A stretch of DNA of 25,098 nucleotides from Zoopage sp. CT-All (Eukaryota; Zoopagomycota; Zoopagomycetes; Zoopagales; Zoopagaceae): the NCBI GenBank assembly GCA_004114245.1, contig QZWS01000115.1:1-25098 (forward strand). The letters are read 5' to 3'. Numbering within the stretch: position 1 is the first letter of the stretch; each line of letters begins with the position of its first letter. Shown in pieces: positions 1-8,880 of this stretch. Under the pieces are notes generated by a model. It was given only the letters and a program-made list of their open reading frames with translations. It did not search any database and was not told where the DNA came from. The translations under genes were made by a program, and so were the position numbers.

Positions 1-55
1 TTAAGAACTTGCTGCAGCACAGGTGAAGGACGCATTTTGACAAGGGGACAACAAG

Positions 56-186
56 TGTAACGTCCGCCCAGGCCAGGAGGGGCCCGGGGGCAGGCAGAGT
101 GCAAGGGATGCAAGGAGGGTAGAGAAACCTGTGTTGATTATGCAGAGAAAGACAAGACTGTCACTACAAGGGGTATGACCCTGACA
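56..186. repeat. 5' (left) LTR of the small LTR element
   Basis: This 131-bp direct repeat starts TGTAACG and ends CCCTGACA. It matches 1575-1706 nearly throughout. The target duplication ACAAG lies immediately to its left at 51-55. A TGG triplet at 192-194, a few bases inside, could open a primer-binding site, but no tRNA match was established. Confidence 0.85.
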
Positions 187-1329
187 TCTGTTGGAAAGGC
201 TACTCTCGCTAAGTATCAGGGGTCGGGTGTGTAGACTGCTGAAAGAAAGATTATCTCATTTTCTTGCACTATCACTGCGCCACTTGCCCTCAATCCAACA
301 ACATCATCTCCTCCTTAAGCCCTCCTTTTCATATAATCAAAACAAATATGATAAATATGAGAAGTAGCAAGGACTAGCATAAGCAGCAACAGTGATGTAG
401 GCAGCATCAGCGGGAACTCAATGAGGAGTAACACACCAAAGACAAACACAATCGAGGAGACCGAGGCAAATGGAGTAAATACAAGCAGCAGCAGGAACCA
501 GCAGCAGACTTGGGACAGAGGACGACCATGCTGAGGATAGCAGAGAATGGGGAGAGATCGCAGTGGCGGAACGGAAAAGAAAATGAAGACGGAGCAACGG
601 GAGAGAACTACTACGATTGGGGGCATGATATGCAGATGGTTGGCATGGTGACAGGAGTCAAACAGAGTGGAAGCTGCTGGCAGGAGCGTAGGATTGATGC
701 GACGGTGGCGATGGAGCCGGGGCTGGACAATGGCGGTGAGATGATGGTGCCGGTCGCAATGAGGATGTCAGCTGTGCGGATGGCAAAGCAGGGGCTGCAC
801 GGCGGCATCCGCAGCAAGGACAGGAGCAACGGGGATGTGAGCGACGTTGGACGGCTATGGCGAGGGCAACCGCGCGGGGATGGAGGACCGGCGGGGAGGA
901 CATAATGCCAATGAATGCTGGGCGGAATAGGAACCACAACCACAATGACCGCAGCAGGAGCAGGGGTATTGGCGCGCGGTCGGCTTGGCGGGGCGGACCA
1001 GCCGTGGCAAGGACAGGATTGATGGGAGCATGGCCAGGCGGATGGACAAGGATGGTGGCAGCATTGGCGGCAAAGGAGACAAGACCAATGACCGCCAGAG
1101 GGTGATGTCAGCAACCGCGGCAAGAGCGACGGGAACAAGGGCAATGTCAGGCGGCTGCGGTTGGGGGGAGGACACGGTGCCGGCTGAGGATGATGACGGC
1201 AGCGGAGGAAACGAGGCCAACAAATGCCAGACGCTAGAGGGGAGCAGCGCCATGGCGACTGCAGTGGAGACAAGAGCGGCGAAGTATAGGCGGCATTGGG
1301 TGGCTGCGGCCGGAGTGTAAGGACTGCAT

Positions 1330-1431
1330 TGGACAGGGGGTTGAACCGGGTATAGCAGTCTATTATTTCTTGTCTGACCAACACCAGTGTTGGTCAATAC
1401 ATAGCTTTCACATCTGATCCCGGACCTCACA
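1330..1431 (-). repeat. Possible nested solo-LTR-like sequence inside the LTR element
   Basis: Read on the minus strand, this stretch starts TGTGAGGTCC, resembling the TGTAACGTCC start of the flanking LTRs, and ends CCCCTGTCCA, resembling their CCCTGACA end. It shares a GTGTTG...AGACAAG...AGACT core with them and with the sequence near 15206-15260. It contains an inverted repeat with 10-bp arms, TGACCAACAC (1375-1384) and GTGTTGGTCA (1387-1396). No target duplication is evident. It may be a decayed relative of the host element or simply part of its interior. Confidence 0.35.
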
Positions 1432-1574
1432 TGGAGGAGGGAGGCCGGCGGGGAGGACAAGGCTGACCAAGGGTGGGTGATGCCGGCAGCAGAGAGAACA
1501 AGGCCGACGGATGCCAAGTGCTGAGCATGCCCCCGGGACACTGCTCAGCACCTATGTTAGGGGCGTAATTAATC

Positions 1575-1706
1575 TGTAACGTCCGCCCGGGCCAGGAGGG
1601 GCCCGGGGGCAGGCAGAGTGCAAGGGATGCAAGGAGGGCGGAGAAACCTGTGTTGATTACACAGAGAAAAGACAAGACTGTCACTACAAGGGGTATGACC
1701 CTGACA
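1575..1706. repeat. 3' (right) LTR of the small LTR element
   Basis: This 132-bp direct repeat of 56-186 has the same TG...CA ends and is followed directly by the second ACAAG at 1707-1711. No good polypurine tract is visible immediately upstream. A perfect 9-bp inverted repeat (1518-1526 with 1543-1551) sits about 25 bp before it. Confidence 0.85.
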
Positions 1707-1711
1707 ACAAG

Positions 1712-2349
1712 CAGCTTGCAAGTGGAGAAGGGCGCAGTATTCTTCCTTGGCAGCTGCAGCCAGTAGAAGCAAAGTGGAGGCATTGGGGGTGCAAAGGCAA
1801 GGTGGCGGTGATGACATCTGGGGTGGTGAAGCGGGAAGTGGAGCTAATGGAATGGGAGTATCAGAATGCACTTGCACAAACTCTTTTGAGCCATCCGGTT
1901 CCATTCTGATAAGCTATCGGAATGGGAATGGAATGGGAACGGAATGACTTTACGCAAACACCCTAATGACTTTATTTCTACTTTCTAATTATTGCTTCAA
2001 GACATATCCTAGAGCAAGCACAGTCTCAAATGGCCCATTCTATTGAATTCATTTATATACTCCTATCTTCTGATAGACAGGGTTGCTTAAAATAGGAACC
2101 TGCCTTAATTATTTAAAACAGCCAAGCACCTATTTTCAGCAGCCCTGCTGATAGATGCCGACTATGATTAAATATTAACCACTGCAACCTGCAGCCGGTG
2201 GTGATCAGACCGCCCGTTGATCCGAAGTGACTTCATTCGGCCCAATGCGGAATTGCCCAGTGGCGGTTTAGTCAGCAGCCGAGCCTTGTTGCTGAATAAT
2301 GCTGACGTGACTCATCTCCCGCCGCAGCACGTTTCAACTTTCCGCCCGT
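1712..2349. other. Gene-free stretch upstream of the kinase gene
   Basis: No coding region could be supported here. The only structure seen is a 10-bp inverted repeat (TATCAGAATG at 1860-1869 and CATTCTGATA at 1902-1911), followed by purine-rich GGAATGG repeats (about 1918-1946) and then AT-rich sequence. The last part, directly before the ATG at 2350, presumably holds the kinase promoter. Confidence 0.5.
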
Positions 2350-3825
2350 ATGCCTCTCGCCGCGCCGTCCACATCTCCGTCGCTGCACCGGCGCACCGTC
2401 GCGCCGCTCTCCGTGCATATCTTTGGCTCCGCGTCCGCCCAGTCGTCGCGCGCGTCGCTGCATCCGCTGTGCCGCAACGCTTGTCGCTGGCACGACTCGT
2501 CCGACCGTCGTCCCACCCCATCTGCCACCGCAAACCCGCCGCCGCTGGTCACCAATGCATCCACCACCTCTCCAGTATCGTCCGTCATCGCCACTCCCGT
2601 TGGGACGCAGGATGAGAAGGAGAATGCGCTCGACAACACCAAGTGGACTAGGTTGCGGCGATCTATCTCGCAGCTTTTCCGGTCCACACCGCCCTCGCCC
2701 ACGTTGCTGCCCACCAAAGCGGGACCGATGGATATCCCTCACGAGCGCGCGGGATCCAGCATACTAGATGAGCCGCCTCGGGCCCGGTCGTCGTCCCTAT
2801 TCAGTCTGCGTCGTCGCGCTCGAACGCAGACATCGTCACCGCTGCACTCCGCCATCTCCGCGGTCGAAATCCGCTTGATAGACATGTACGAGCCCCTTGG
2901 CCGCGAAATTGGCTCGGGCGCGTCCGGGTCTGTATCGCTGTACCGCGATAGGATATCGGACGAGACGGTCGCTGTCAAGACGTTTCGTGTTGCTCGTGCC
3001 GGCGAATCCCATGTGCGACTCGCGCGGCGCATTCAACGCGAGATCAACATCGCACAGCTGATGTCGACACATGCCAATATCGGAGATGTACTGGCCGTAT
3101 TTCAAGATGCGGCGCCGGGTGGGAATCGTCAGGGCGGACGGCAGCACCTCGTAATGCCCTTCTACCCGCGCGAACTGTTTGCGCTTATTACTGCGGCTGT
3201 CCCATCCCCATCTGGCGATGCGACGCCGCCGTCTCCCAGCGCCAAGTACGTTCCGCCACCACCCATCCCAGCTTGCATTCGGCACCGCATCATCCGCCAG
3301 CTCGTCTCCGCCGTCGCGCACCTGCATCGACATGGTATTGCGCATCGCGACATCAAGCTTGAAAACATTTGTCTTGACCACGACGACAGCGTGCGTCTCA
3401 TTGATTTTGGGTCGTCGCTGCAGGTCGACATGACGGGCGACGTCGAGGATCGGCTCACCACCGGCGTGTTTGGCTCCGATCCCTACATTGCCCCAGAAAT
3501 GTTCCGCAGCACGGTGACCATGCGCGCCTACGACCCTCTCCTGGCCGACGCGTGGTCCACCGGCGTGGTATCGCTCTCGCTCGTCCGCCGCTCGTTTCTC
3601 TGGGACCGTGCCGAGTTGGATGACCGCGGCTACCGAGTCATCATGAAGTCGCCTGAACGCATGTTTGTGGGTCTGGAAGCGGAGCAAGAGGCGCTCGGAC
3701 TGGCCGATTGGGAGCGCGAGCTTATCCTTGGACTACTGGTCGAGGATGCCACCAAACGGACCACCATCCTTGACGCCGAGTCGTTTATCCAGACACGGAC
3801 GGTGGAGTTGGCTAGAACGGCGTAG
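2350..3825 (+). CDS. Ser/Thr protein kinase, HAL4(SAT4)/HAL5-like family
   Basis: A single open frame of 491 residues starts with a true ATG. Residues 1-178 are Ser/Pro-rich and look disordered. The kinase domain follows: glycine loop GSGASGSV at 189-196, ATP-binding Lys210 in AVKTF, catalytic HRDIKLEN at 332-339, DFG at 352-354 and APE at 381-383. A proline-rich insert at about 287-309 lies between the lobes. The stretches LIDFGSS, GVFGSDPYIAPE and YDP..ADAWSTGVVS match the fungal HAL4/HAL5/NPR family. Those kinases regulate plasma-membrane transporters and ion homeostasis in yeast, so that role is inferred here. All catalytic residues are present, so the enzyme should be active. The family assignment is firm, but the exact orthologue is not. 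The gene is convergent with VPS55, with 136 bp between stop codons. Confidence 0.9.
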   Translation: MPLAAPSTSPSLHRRTVAPLSVHIFGSASAQSSRASLHPLCRNACRWHDSSDRRPTPSATANPPPLVTNASTTSPVSSVIATPVGTQDEKENALDNTKWTRLRRSISQLFRSTPPSPTLLPTKAGPMDIPHERAGSSILDEPPRARSSSLFSLRRRARTQTSSPLHSAISAVEIRLIDMYEPLGREIGSGASGSVSLYRDRISDETVAVKTFRVARAGESHVRLARRIQREINIAQLMSTHANIGDVLAVFQDAAPGGNRQGGRQHLVMPFYPRELFALITAAVPSPSGDATPPSPSAKYVPPPPIPACIRHRIIRQLVSAVAHLHRHGIAHRDIKLENICLDHDDSVRLIDFGSSLQVDMTGDVEDRLTTGVFGSDPYIAPEMFRSTVTMRAYDPLLADAWSTGVVSLSLVRRSFLWDRAELDDRGYRVIMKSPERMFVGLEAEQEALGLADWERELILGLLVEDATKRTTILDAESFIQTRTVELARTA

Positions 3826-3961
3826 AACAGCGCTGGTAAACAGCTCACGTGTAGCATTGTGTTGTATATTACAGAATTATCTTGTGCTCTTCTACTCGCA
3901 TGAACGCATTCACTTACTGAACGAGCGAAGCATTCCCGCTGCGCCCAGAAGACTCGGTGCA

Positions 3962-4375
3962 CTAATACTCCTCGCTGCGCTCGGCGCTAAACACGACTTG
4001 ATATGCGGTTACGGCCCCGTACACCATCACACCCCCAAGCACTGCCATCGCCACTGCCTCCCACTGCAGCACACCCACCCGTCCCAACACCACCGGCAGA
4101 GCAACGCCACTCACCACCAGCCCGCTTGTCAGAAAATACCCCGCATCCAACCACCCACCATGGTGCAGACTGCCCACCGGATCGAACGCCCCGTGTGCAA
4201 ACGCCGGGTCGAGGCGCGGACAGAGAGAGGTGGGCAGTGGCGCCAGAAGGAAGAAGAGGAACGAGAGCAGGGGTAGGGCGGAGGCGGCGAGCGACGCGGC
4301 GAGGAGAAGCAGCAGCGCGCCCGATGCGAGCAGGAACGCCAGCAGGATTATTCTAGCAGCGTCAGTGGCTGTCAT
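3962..4375 (-). CDS. VPS55: Vps55/LEPROT-family endosomal membrane protein
   Basis: A single exon of 137 residues starts with ATG, close to the 140 residues of yeast Vps55. Four hydrophobic segments are visible at about 8-30, 31-48, 79-99 and 103-127, matching the four-helix topology of the Vps55/OB-RGRP family. The pattern LLAFLLASG...LAPLP near the N-terminus is typical. In yeast Vps55 works with Vps68 in late-endosome-to-vacuole traffic; this role is taken from the family. The gene is divergent from CSL4, with 159 bp between start codons, so the two probably share a promoter region. Confidence 0.9.
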   Translation of the reverse strand: MTATDAARIILLAFLLASGALLLLLAASLAASALPLLSFLFFLLAPLPTSLCPRLDPAFAHGAFDPVGSLHHGGWLDAGYFLTSGLVVSGVALPVVLGRVGVLQWEAVAMAVLGGVMVYGAVTAYQVVFSAERSEEY

Positions 4376-4534
4376 GCAACTGAAAGCCGTCTATTTACGC
4401 TATAAGGAGAATCAGCGATGCTTGCGGGGTGATGGGACGACGGGGCTACTTTTGACGCCGGCCATGACGAGGCGATGCTGTTTCGTTGGGCTGACGTGGA
4501 GTGCCAGTCGACCGCCAGCACGTCCACTGCCAGC

Positions 4535-5128
4535 ATGACCACCGCAGCCCCCGCATCGCGCGTCGCGCCGGGCCGCCGGCTCGCATCGACCGCAGCTTTC
4601 TCTGGCGGCCGCGGCACTTATACACGCGGGACCACCATCCATGCCGCGGTCATCGGCACCCGTTGCGACCGCCCGCACCCCACCCTCCCCAACCACATCG
4701 TCATCGACGTCACCCCCGACACGAACGCATCTGCCGTGCCCCACGTCGACGGACCTCCCGTCATTGGCCGCGTGTTGCGTGTCAACCCCCGGTACGCCGC
4801 GGTGGCGATCCAAGCTGTCGGGGAGCACGCGTGCCGGGATGAGTACATGGGGCTGATACGCCAGCCGGATATCCGGGCCACGGAGCGCGACAAGGCTCGG
4901 GTGCTGGAATCATTCCGACCCGGCGACGTCGTCACCGCGGATGTTGTGTCTCTTGGCGACGCACGCAGCTACTATCTCTCCACGGCGAGGAACGAGCTAG
5001 GCGTCGTGAGTGCGCGGAGTCGCGTCGGCGCAGCAATGGTGCCCGTGTCGTGGTGCGAGATGCGGTGCGTGGAGACCGGCGAGGTGGAGCCGCGCAAGTG
5101 CGCCAAGCCAGTGCTGTTGGCAGCATAA
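4535..5128 (+). CDS. CSL4: Exosome cap subunit Csl4 (EXOSC1)
   Basis: The protein has 197 residues from the ATG at 4535. An in-frame ATG at 4475 would add 20 residues that do not look like the family, whereas the later start gives the usual short lead before VAPGRRL. The N-terminal domain contains GTYTRGTTIHA (27-37). The S1/OB region holds IGRVLRVNPRYAAV and the hallmark VSLGDARSYYLST (138-150), NELGVV (153-158) and MVPVSWCEM (168-176). Csl4 caps the nine-subunit RNA exosome in nucleus and cytoplasm and helps route RNA to the nucleases. The sequence is a clear full-length match. The stop is followed by an AT-rich stretch (about 5127-5150), likely its polyadenylation region, and the next gene starts 93 bp on. 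Confidence 0.9.
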   Translation: MTTAAPASRVAPGRRLASTAAFSGGRGTYTRGTTIHAAVIGTRCDRPHPTLPNHIVIDVTPDTNASAVPHVDGPPVIGRVLRVNPRYAAVAIQAVGEHACRDEYMGLIRQPDIRATERDKARVLESFRPGDVVTADVVSLGDARSYYLSTARNELGVVSARSRVGAAMVPVSWCEMRCVETGEVEPRKCAKPVLLAA

Positions 5129-5221
5129 AAGTATATATTTATTTGCATTAATGTGGCATGGAGCGACGCGATTGGGTAGCGTCGATGGATCCAGGCAGGC
5201 GTGCCTCCAGTGCCCGACATC

Positions 5222-6502
5222 ATGCCGCAGCCCGCCTCGGAGTCAGCCGTCATCACCGCCGTAGACTTTCTCGAATCTCAGAAATCGCTGGAGCGCGCTG
5301 CCGCTGACCTGCTACCGTTCAAGTTCGACAGATGCACGCTTGCTTTACCCGAGGCTGAGGTCGATGCGAAGCAGATGCTGTTTGCCTGTCGTGCTTGCGC
5401 CGCCAATCTCGGCGGGGGTGCGATGCGCGGGATGTGCTATTCGTGCAGCATAGAGTGCCATGCAGACTGCGCTGACAACGACGATGGCACGGCGGAAGTG
5501 GTGCTGGAGGTGGGCGCTCGACGGCTGTTCTCGTGCGACTGCGGCGCTGGTCGCATGCCGCGGCCGTGTCGCTTGACTGCGATTCCCGTAGCATCAGCCG
5601 TAGCCTCTCCAAACGCATACGACCATAATTTCGAGGGCCGTTTCTGCTGGTGCGACAAGGAATACGATCCCGAGGATGAGTCGGTTGGAGCGCTCGACCA
5701 GTGCGCTGTGTGTGAGGACTGGTTTCACGATGCGTGCATCGGGCTGCAGGCTGCTAACGACGGAGCGGGTGGGGAAGGCGACACGAATAACCCGGACGGA
5801 GACTTTATCTGCAAGGTGTGTGTAGCAGCCAAGGTGCCTTGGCTGCTGAGGTATCTCGGCCGAATTGCTCGAGGCGTTGAAGGCCATGAAGAGGAATCCG
5901 CCGAGCCAGAGTCGACTGGAAGCAGCTGTGATGACGTGTTCAAGAAGCGACCCTTAAGTGTCGACGGCAGCAGAGGCCCTCCAATTGCGAAACGTGCGCG
6001 CGCCGACGTCGATTTAGCATCCGCCTGCATGTGGAAGGGTCGGTCTGGCAGCCCCTGCTTTGCTATGCTCACCTGCTTGGTAGACCTGCCTGATAGAACA
6101 AACATGAAGACGCCAAGCATATTTCTATCTGAGAACTGGCGTGGCAGCATCTGTCGTTGCCTCGAGGTATCCTTCTCCCATGTTGCCACGATGGTGCCAG
6201 CTGGATAGTGCCTCGAACGATTTGAAGTCGCTGGAGTAGCATTCCTTGGCAAGCCCGAGGACACGTATAAACCACCACGGGACGAGGAGTCCGACATGTC
6301 GCTGTTCGATATTGGCCTTCAAAAGATGACGGAAATGGACCGCACCAAGGCCATCACCGGGCTCATGGCGTACGAGAAGATGCGGGACGAGATCAAGGCG
6401 TTCCTAGAACCCTTTGCTGCCTCGGGCAAGGTTGTCACCGAGCAGGATCTTGCAGGATTCACGCACGCCATGCAAGCGAAGCGACAGCACAAGGCGGTGT
6501 AG
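5222..6502 (+). CDS. UBR7: UBR-box and PHD-finger protein, UBR7/Mlo2 type (2 exons)
   Basis: Exon 1 is 5222-6166 and exon 2 is 6209-6502, with a 42-nt GT-AG intron between them, giving 412 residues. Reading through the intron gives an early stop. Splicing restores C-R-C-L-E-C, then GVAFLGKPEDTYKPPRDEES and the conserved C-terminal block MDRTKAITGLMAYEKMRDEI, which is typical of the family. Residues 38-118 form the Cys/His-rich UBR box (FACRAC, MCYSCSIECH, FSCDCG) and 142-201 a PHD finger (CWCDKEYD, CAVCEDWFHDACIG, FICKVC). Human UBR7 is a nuclear protein linked to histone H2B ubiquitination, and the S. pombe relative is Mlo2. GTG at 5201 was not used as a start because the first in-frame ATG is at 5222. 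The stop lies 8 bp from that of the convergent neighbour. Confidence 0.9.
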
Positions 6503-6510
6503 TCCAACTA

Positions 6511-7427
6511 TTACGATGTACTCGCTGCATTTGCGTCCAACTTTACTTTCTTCATGCTCCGATACGCCTGCACTGCCTTTTGACGTTCCGCCTCTATTGC
6601 AATCCTTGACGCAGCGGACTGGGCAAGCCGGCGCTGTTGATTCTTTTTGCGAATCTCGTTCATTCGGACATCCTGCTCCGTAGGCTTTGGCCGCGCTGTA
6701 GCCCGGGTGGCAGAATGAGACTCTGCGACGGGCTTATTAATGTATCCGCGAACTTTTGGGACGGGGAGCAGCCGTGGCGGTTCCTGGACAACCTCGCCGA
6801 ATTTCACCTGGTCCTTGATGCGGGACTGTGCATCCAGATCGAGCGCGGCTTCCGCAAGCCTATCAATCTTCTCCTGCTTCTGGGCCTCGCGCTGTCTCTG
6901 ACGCTTGTTGCCCTGTGGCTCTGGTGTCTCGCCAGCCATCTTCTGCTTGGACGATGGGGCGTTGGCCGATGGAGCGAGGGCGGGCGCACCGTACTCGATC
7001 GCCAGCAGCTTCTCGTTCGTCGCCATCCGCAGACGCCTAGCCACATGTACAGTGTCACAATATGCAGGAAAAGCGCGAGGACGACATGCCGGTTAAACTG
7101 ATCGAAAGACTCATCAGGCCGGATGCCCTCCAGCGCCGGCTCCTTCCGCTTCTCCCGGCTCTACCGCCATCAGACACGCGTCGTCCCAGACACAGCCTAC
7201 CCTCCCAGCACCGGATTCGATTGCGGCCCGCACCATCAGAGCGCGACGAAACGATGCGGGCATGTCGGCCTCGGCGGGATCGAGCTGCCGCCTGCGCTTC
7301 GTCTTCTGCAGCACCATGGCGTCGGGCGGCAGGTCCTGGCTGCAAAGCAATTGCTGTAGTGCGGCGACAGGATGACGGGCTACCCTGCGGCGAGCCGTGT
7401 GCGCGGCGCTTTGCTGCGCTTGCCCAT
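6511..7427 (-). CDS. CCDC137-like basic coiled-coil protein (4 exons, one GC-AG intron)
   Basis: The rebuilt exons on the minus strand are 7427-7384, 7339-7201, 7160-7090 and 7036-6511, giving 259 residues. Introns are 44 nt (7340-7383, GT-AG after a TTTGCAG acceptor), 40 nt (7161-7200, GT-AG with a CTGAT branch site) and 53 nt (7037-7089). The last has donor GCATGT and acceptor TAG. The reading frame closes exactly over all joins. The protein starts MGKRSKAPRTRLAA, carries ADMPASFRRALM, then the family-like GIRPDESFDQFNRRLRMA, and ends in a long Lys/Arg/Glu/Gln coiled-coil tail. This layout matches the poorly studied CCDC137-like family, nucleolar in human cells. Function is not established. 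The family call is by memory of motifs, while the exon structure is seen directly. Confidence 0.75.
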
Positions 7428-7820
7428 CACCAAAGATCCGACAGGTGGGCCAAATCGGGCGAACGTCGATTGTCAGCCACGAGTCCCTTGTGTGACACCA
7501 TGGCCCGATCGAGCTCAGATCTGCCGTCAATAGCGCACTAACTACCTACGCAGGGCAAAGAGTCGGCAGCTTGCGAGGCCACGTGCCGTTAGGACTTGGA
7601 GTAATGGACCGGATGATCCCCGGAATGCTCTCTGCCCGGGCCTGCCGCGCTGCACCAAATGGCTAGACCCGATTGGAACTCCAGTTGGGGTGCCAGATGC
7701 TTGTGACTGCTTGACGTGCATAATATAGATACATGACTGCTGACAAATATAGGCCTGTCGGGGCAGGCTGGCCCAACCCCATGCCGGCCCAACCCCACGA
7801 CTCGCTTGCTCCAACCTCCC
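7428..7820. promoter_or_regulatory. Divergent intergenic region between the CCDC137-like gene and RIB1
   Basis: This 393-bp stretch separates two divergent start codons and must contain both promoters. It holds a CCACGTG E-box-like hexamer core near 7580 and an AT-rich ATAATATAGATA stretch near 7720, about 100 bp before the RIB1 ATG, which could serve as a TATA element. No coding sequence was recognised. Confidence 0.4.
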
Positions 7821-8717
7821 ATGCACTACTCCCAAGCGGCCTGCGCCGCCACCACTCCCCCCATCACTCCCACCGACGATTCGCGCTCTGGCTCCCCTCC
7901 GGGCGTCGTCTGCCAGGTGCGCGCGCGCCTGCCGTCCGTCCACGGCCAGCATCATGTGCTGCTCTACCACGACACCACCCCGGATCCACTTGCACTGCCC
8001 CCCAAGGACCATCTCGCGATTGTCTACGGCCCGCGGCTGGCGCGCGCCTCAAAGTCGCTGCGGGCGGTGCGCGAGGGCGAGTCCGCATCGGACCTGGTCA
8101 TCCGCGGCTTCCCCGGCGACGACGAGCCGCTGTTCGCCATGCGCAGCGCCCCAAACGCCCACCCCAGCGACGCCATCGACGACGGTAGCATCCCGTTGGT
8201 GCGTGTGCACAGCGAGTGCTTCACGGGGGAGACGCTTGGCAGCCGGCGCTGCGATTGCGGCGAGCAGCTCACTCGCGCGCTGCGTCTGCTGGACTCGTCC
8301 GCGTCGGGCGGCGTGCTGCTATATTTGAGGCAGGAGGGCCGAGGGATTGGGCTGCTGAATAAGCTGCGGGCGTACAATCTGCAGGATCTCGGCCACGACA
8401 CCGTCGCGGCCAATGAGCTGCTCGGACACCCCATCGACGCCCGGGACTACAGCGTCGCGGCCCACATGCTGCATGATCTGGGCATCAAACGATGCCTGCT
8501 GCTGACAAACAACCCCGAAAAGGTGCGTGCGCTAGAGTCGTTTGGGGTAGAGGTTGTTCAGCGCATCCCCATGGTCCCATCTGCCTGGTCAACGGGTGGT
8601 GCGGTATCACTCCAAAGCGGTGTGGACGGCGTCAGCGGCGTAGAGCTGGACAAGTACCTCACCACCAAGATTCTGCGCATGGGTCACCATCTAGCACTAC
8701 CCGAGCGAAGCGGATAG
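7821..8717 (+). CDS. RIB1: GTP cyclohydrolase II (riboflavin biosynthesis)
   Basis: A single exon of 298 residues starts at the ATG at 7821; the frame upstream has only a TTG. The enzyme opens GTP to the pyrimidine that begins riboflavin synthesis, releasing formate and pyrophosphate, in the cytosol. The zinc-binding cysteines are visible at 133, 144 and 146 (SECFTGETLGSRRCDCGEQL). They are followed by the catalytic stretch LYLRQEGRGIGL and KLRAYNLQDLGHDTV.AN, then LLTNNPEK. All family signatures are intact and the length fits fungal Rib1. The N-terminal 30 residues are low complexity. There is no RibB fusion, as expected for fungi. The gene is convergent with PAM18, with 163 bp between stops. 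Confidence 0.95.
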   Translation: MHYSQAACAATTPPITPTDDSRSGSPPGVVCQVRARLPSVHGQHHVLLYHDTTPDPLALPPKDHLAIVYGPRLARASKSLRAVREGESASDLVIRGFPGDDEPLFAMRSAPNAHPSDAIDDGSIPLVRVHSECFTGETLGSRRCDCGEQLTRALRLLDSSASGGVLLYLRQEGRGIGLLNKLRAYNLQDLGHDTVAANELLGHPIDARDYSVAAHMLHDLGIKRCLLLTNNPEKVRALESFGVEVVQRIPMVPSAWSTGGAVSLQSGVDGVSGVELDKYLTTKILRMGHHLALPERSG

Positions 8718-8880
8718 CCATGTAAATAAGCCGACGACTATATTTAAAGCAATGAAGTGCTTGACATGAGATGCTGCCCGTCACTGCCGTGGTGGCCATT
8801 GCAATGCTGCCTGGTGTCAGATCCCTCAATATATGATCACAGACTTTATACTCTCATGCGACAAAACCCTGCACTACCTA

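Larger units (their letters stand above)
56..1706. mobile_element. Small non-autonomous LTR retrotransposon (TRIM-like), old copy
   Basis: Two near-identical direct repeats, 56-186 and 1575-1706, both begin TG and end CA. The element is flanked by a perfect 5-bp target duplication, ACAAG, at 51-55 and 1707-1711. Together these define one inserted LTR element of about 1.65 kb. The internal part (187-1574) shows no recognisable gag, protease, reverse transcriptase or integrase, so the copy is non-autonomous and must have been moved by a relative. Much of the interior (about 505-1330) is purine-rich on the plus strand and low in complexity. The two LTRs differ at about 5 of 131 positions plus one 1-base gap, so the insertion is not recent. 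The superfamily cannot be fixed from the sequence; the TGTAACG start resembles Ty3-like LTRs. Confidence 0.85.

Noticed and set aside
611-1384. Open minus-strand frame of 257 codons inside the LTR element
   Set aside because: It is rich in Pro, Ser and Cys from the purine-biased opposite strand, has no family motif and overlaps equally long frames on both strands. It is composition-driven, not a recognisable element protein.
2836-3687. Minus-strand open frame of 283 codons opposite the kinase
   Set aside because: It is antisense to conserved kinase motifs, shows no homology and is explained by GC-rich codon bias.
4475-4534. Upstream start for CSL4
   Set aside because: The extra 20 residues are not family-like, while the ATG at 4535 gives a normal N-terminus.
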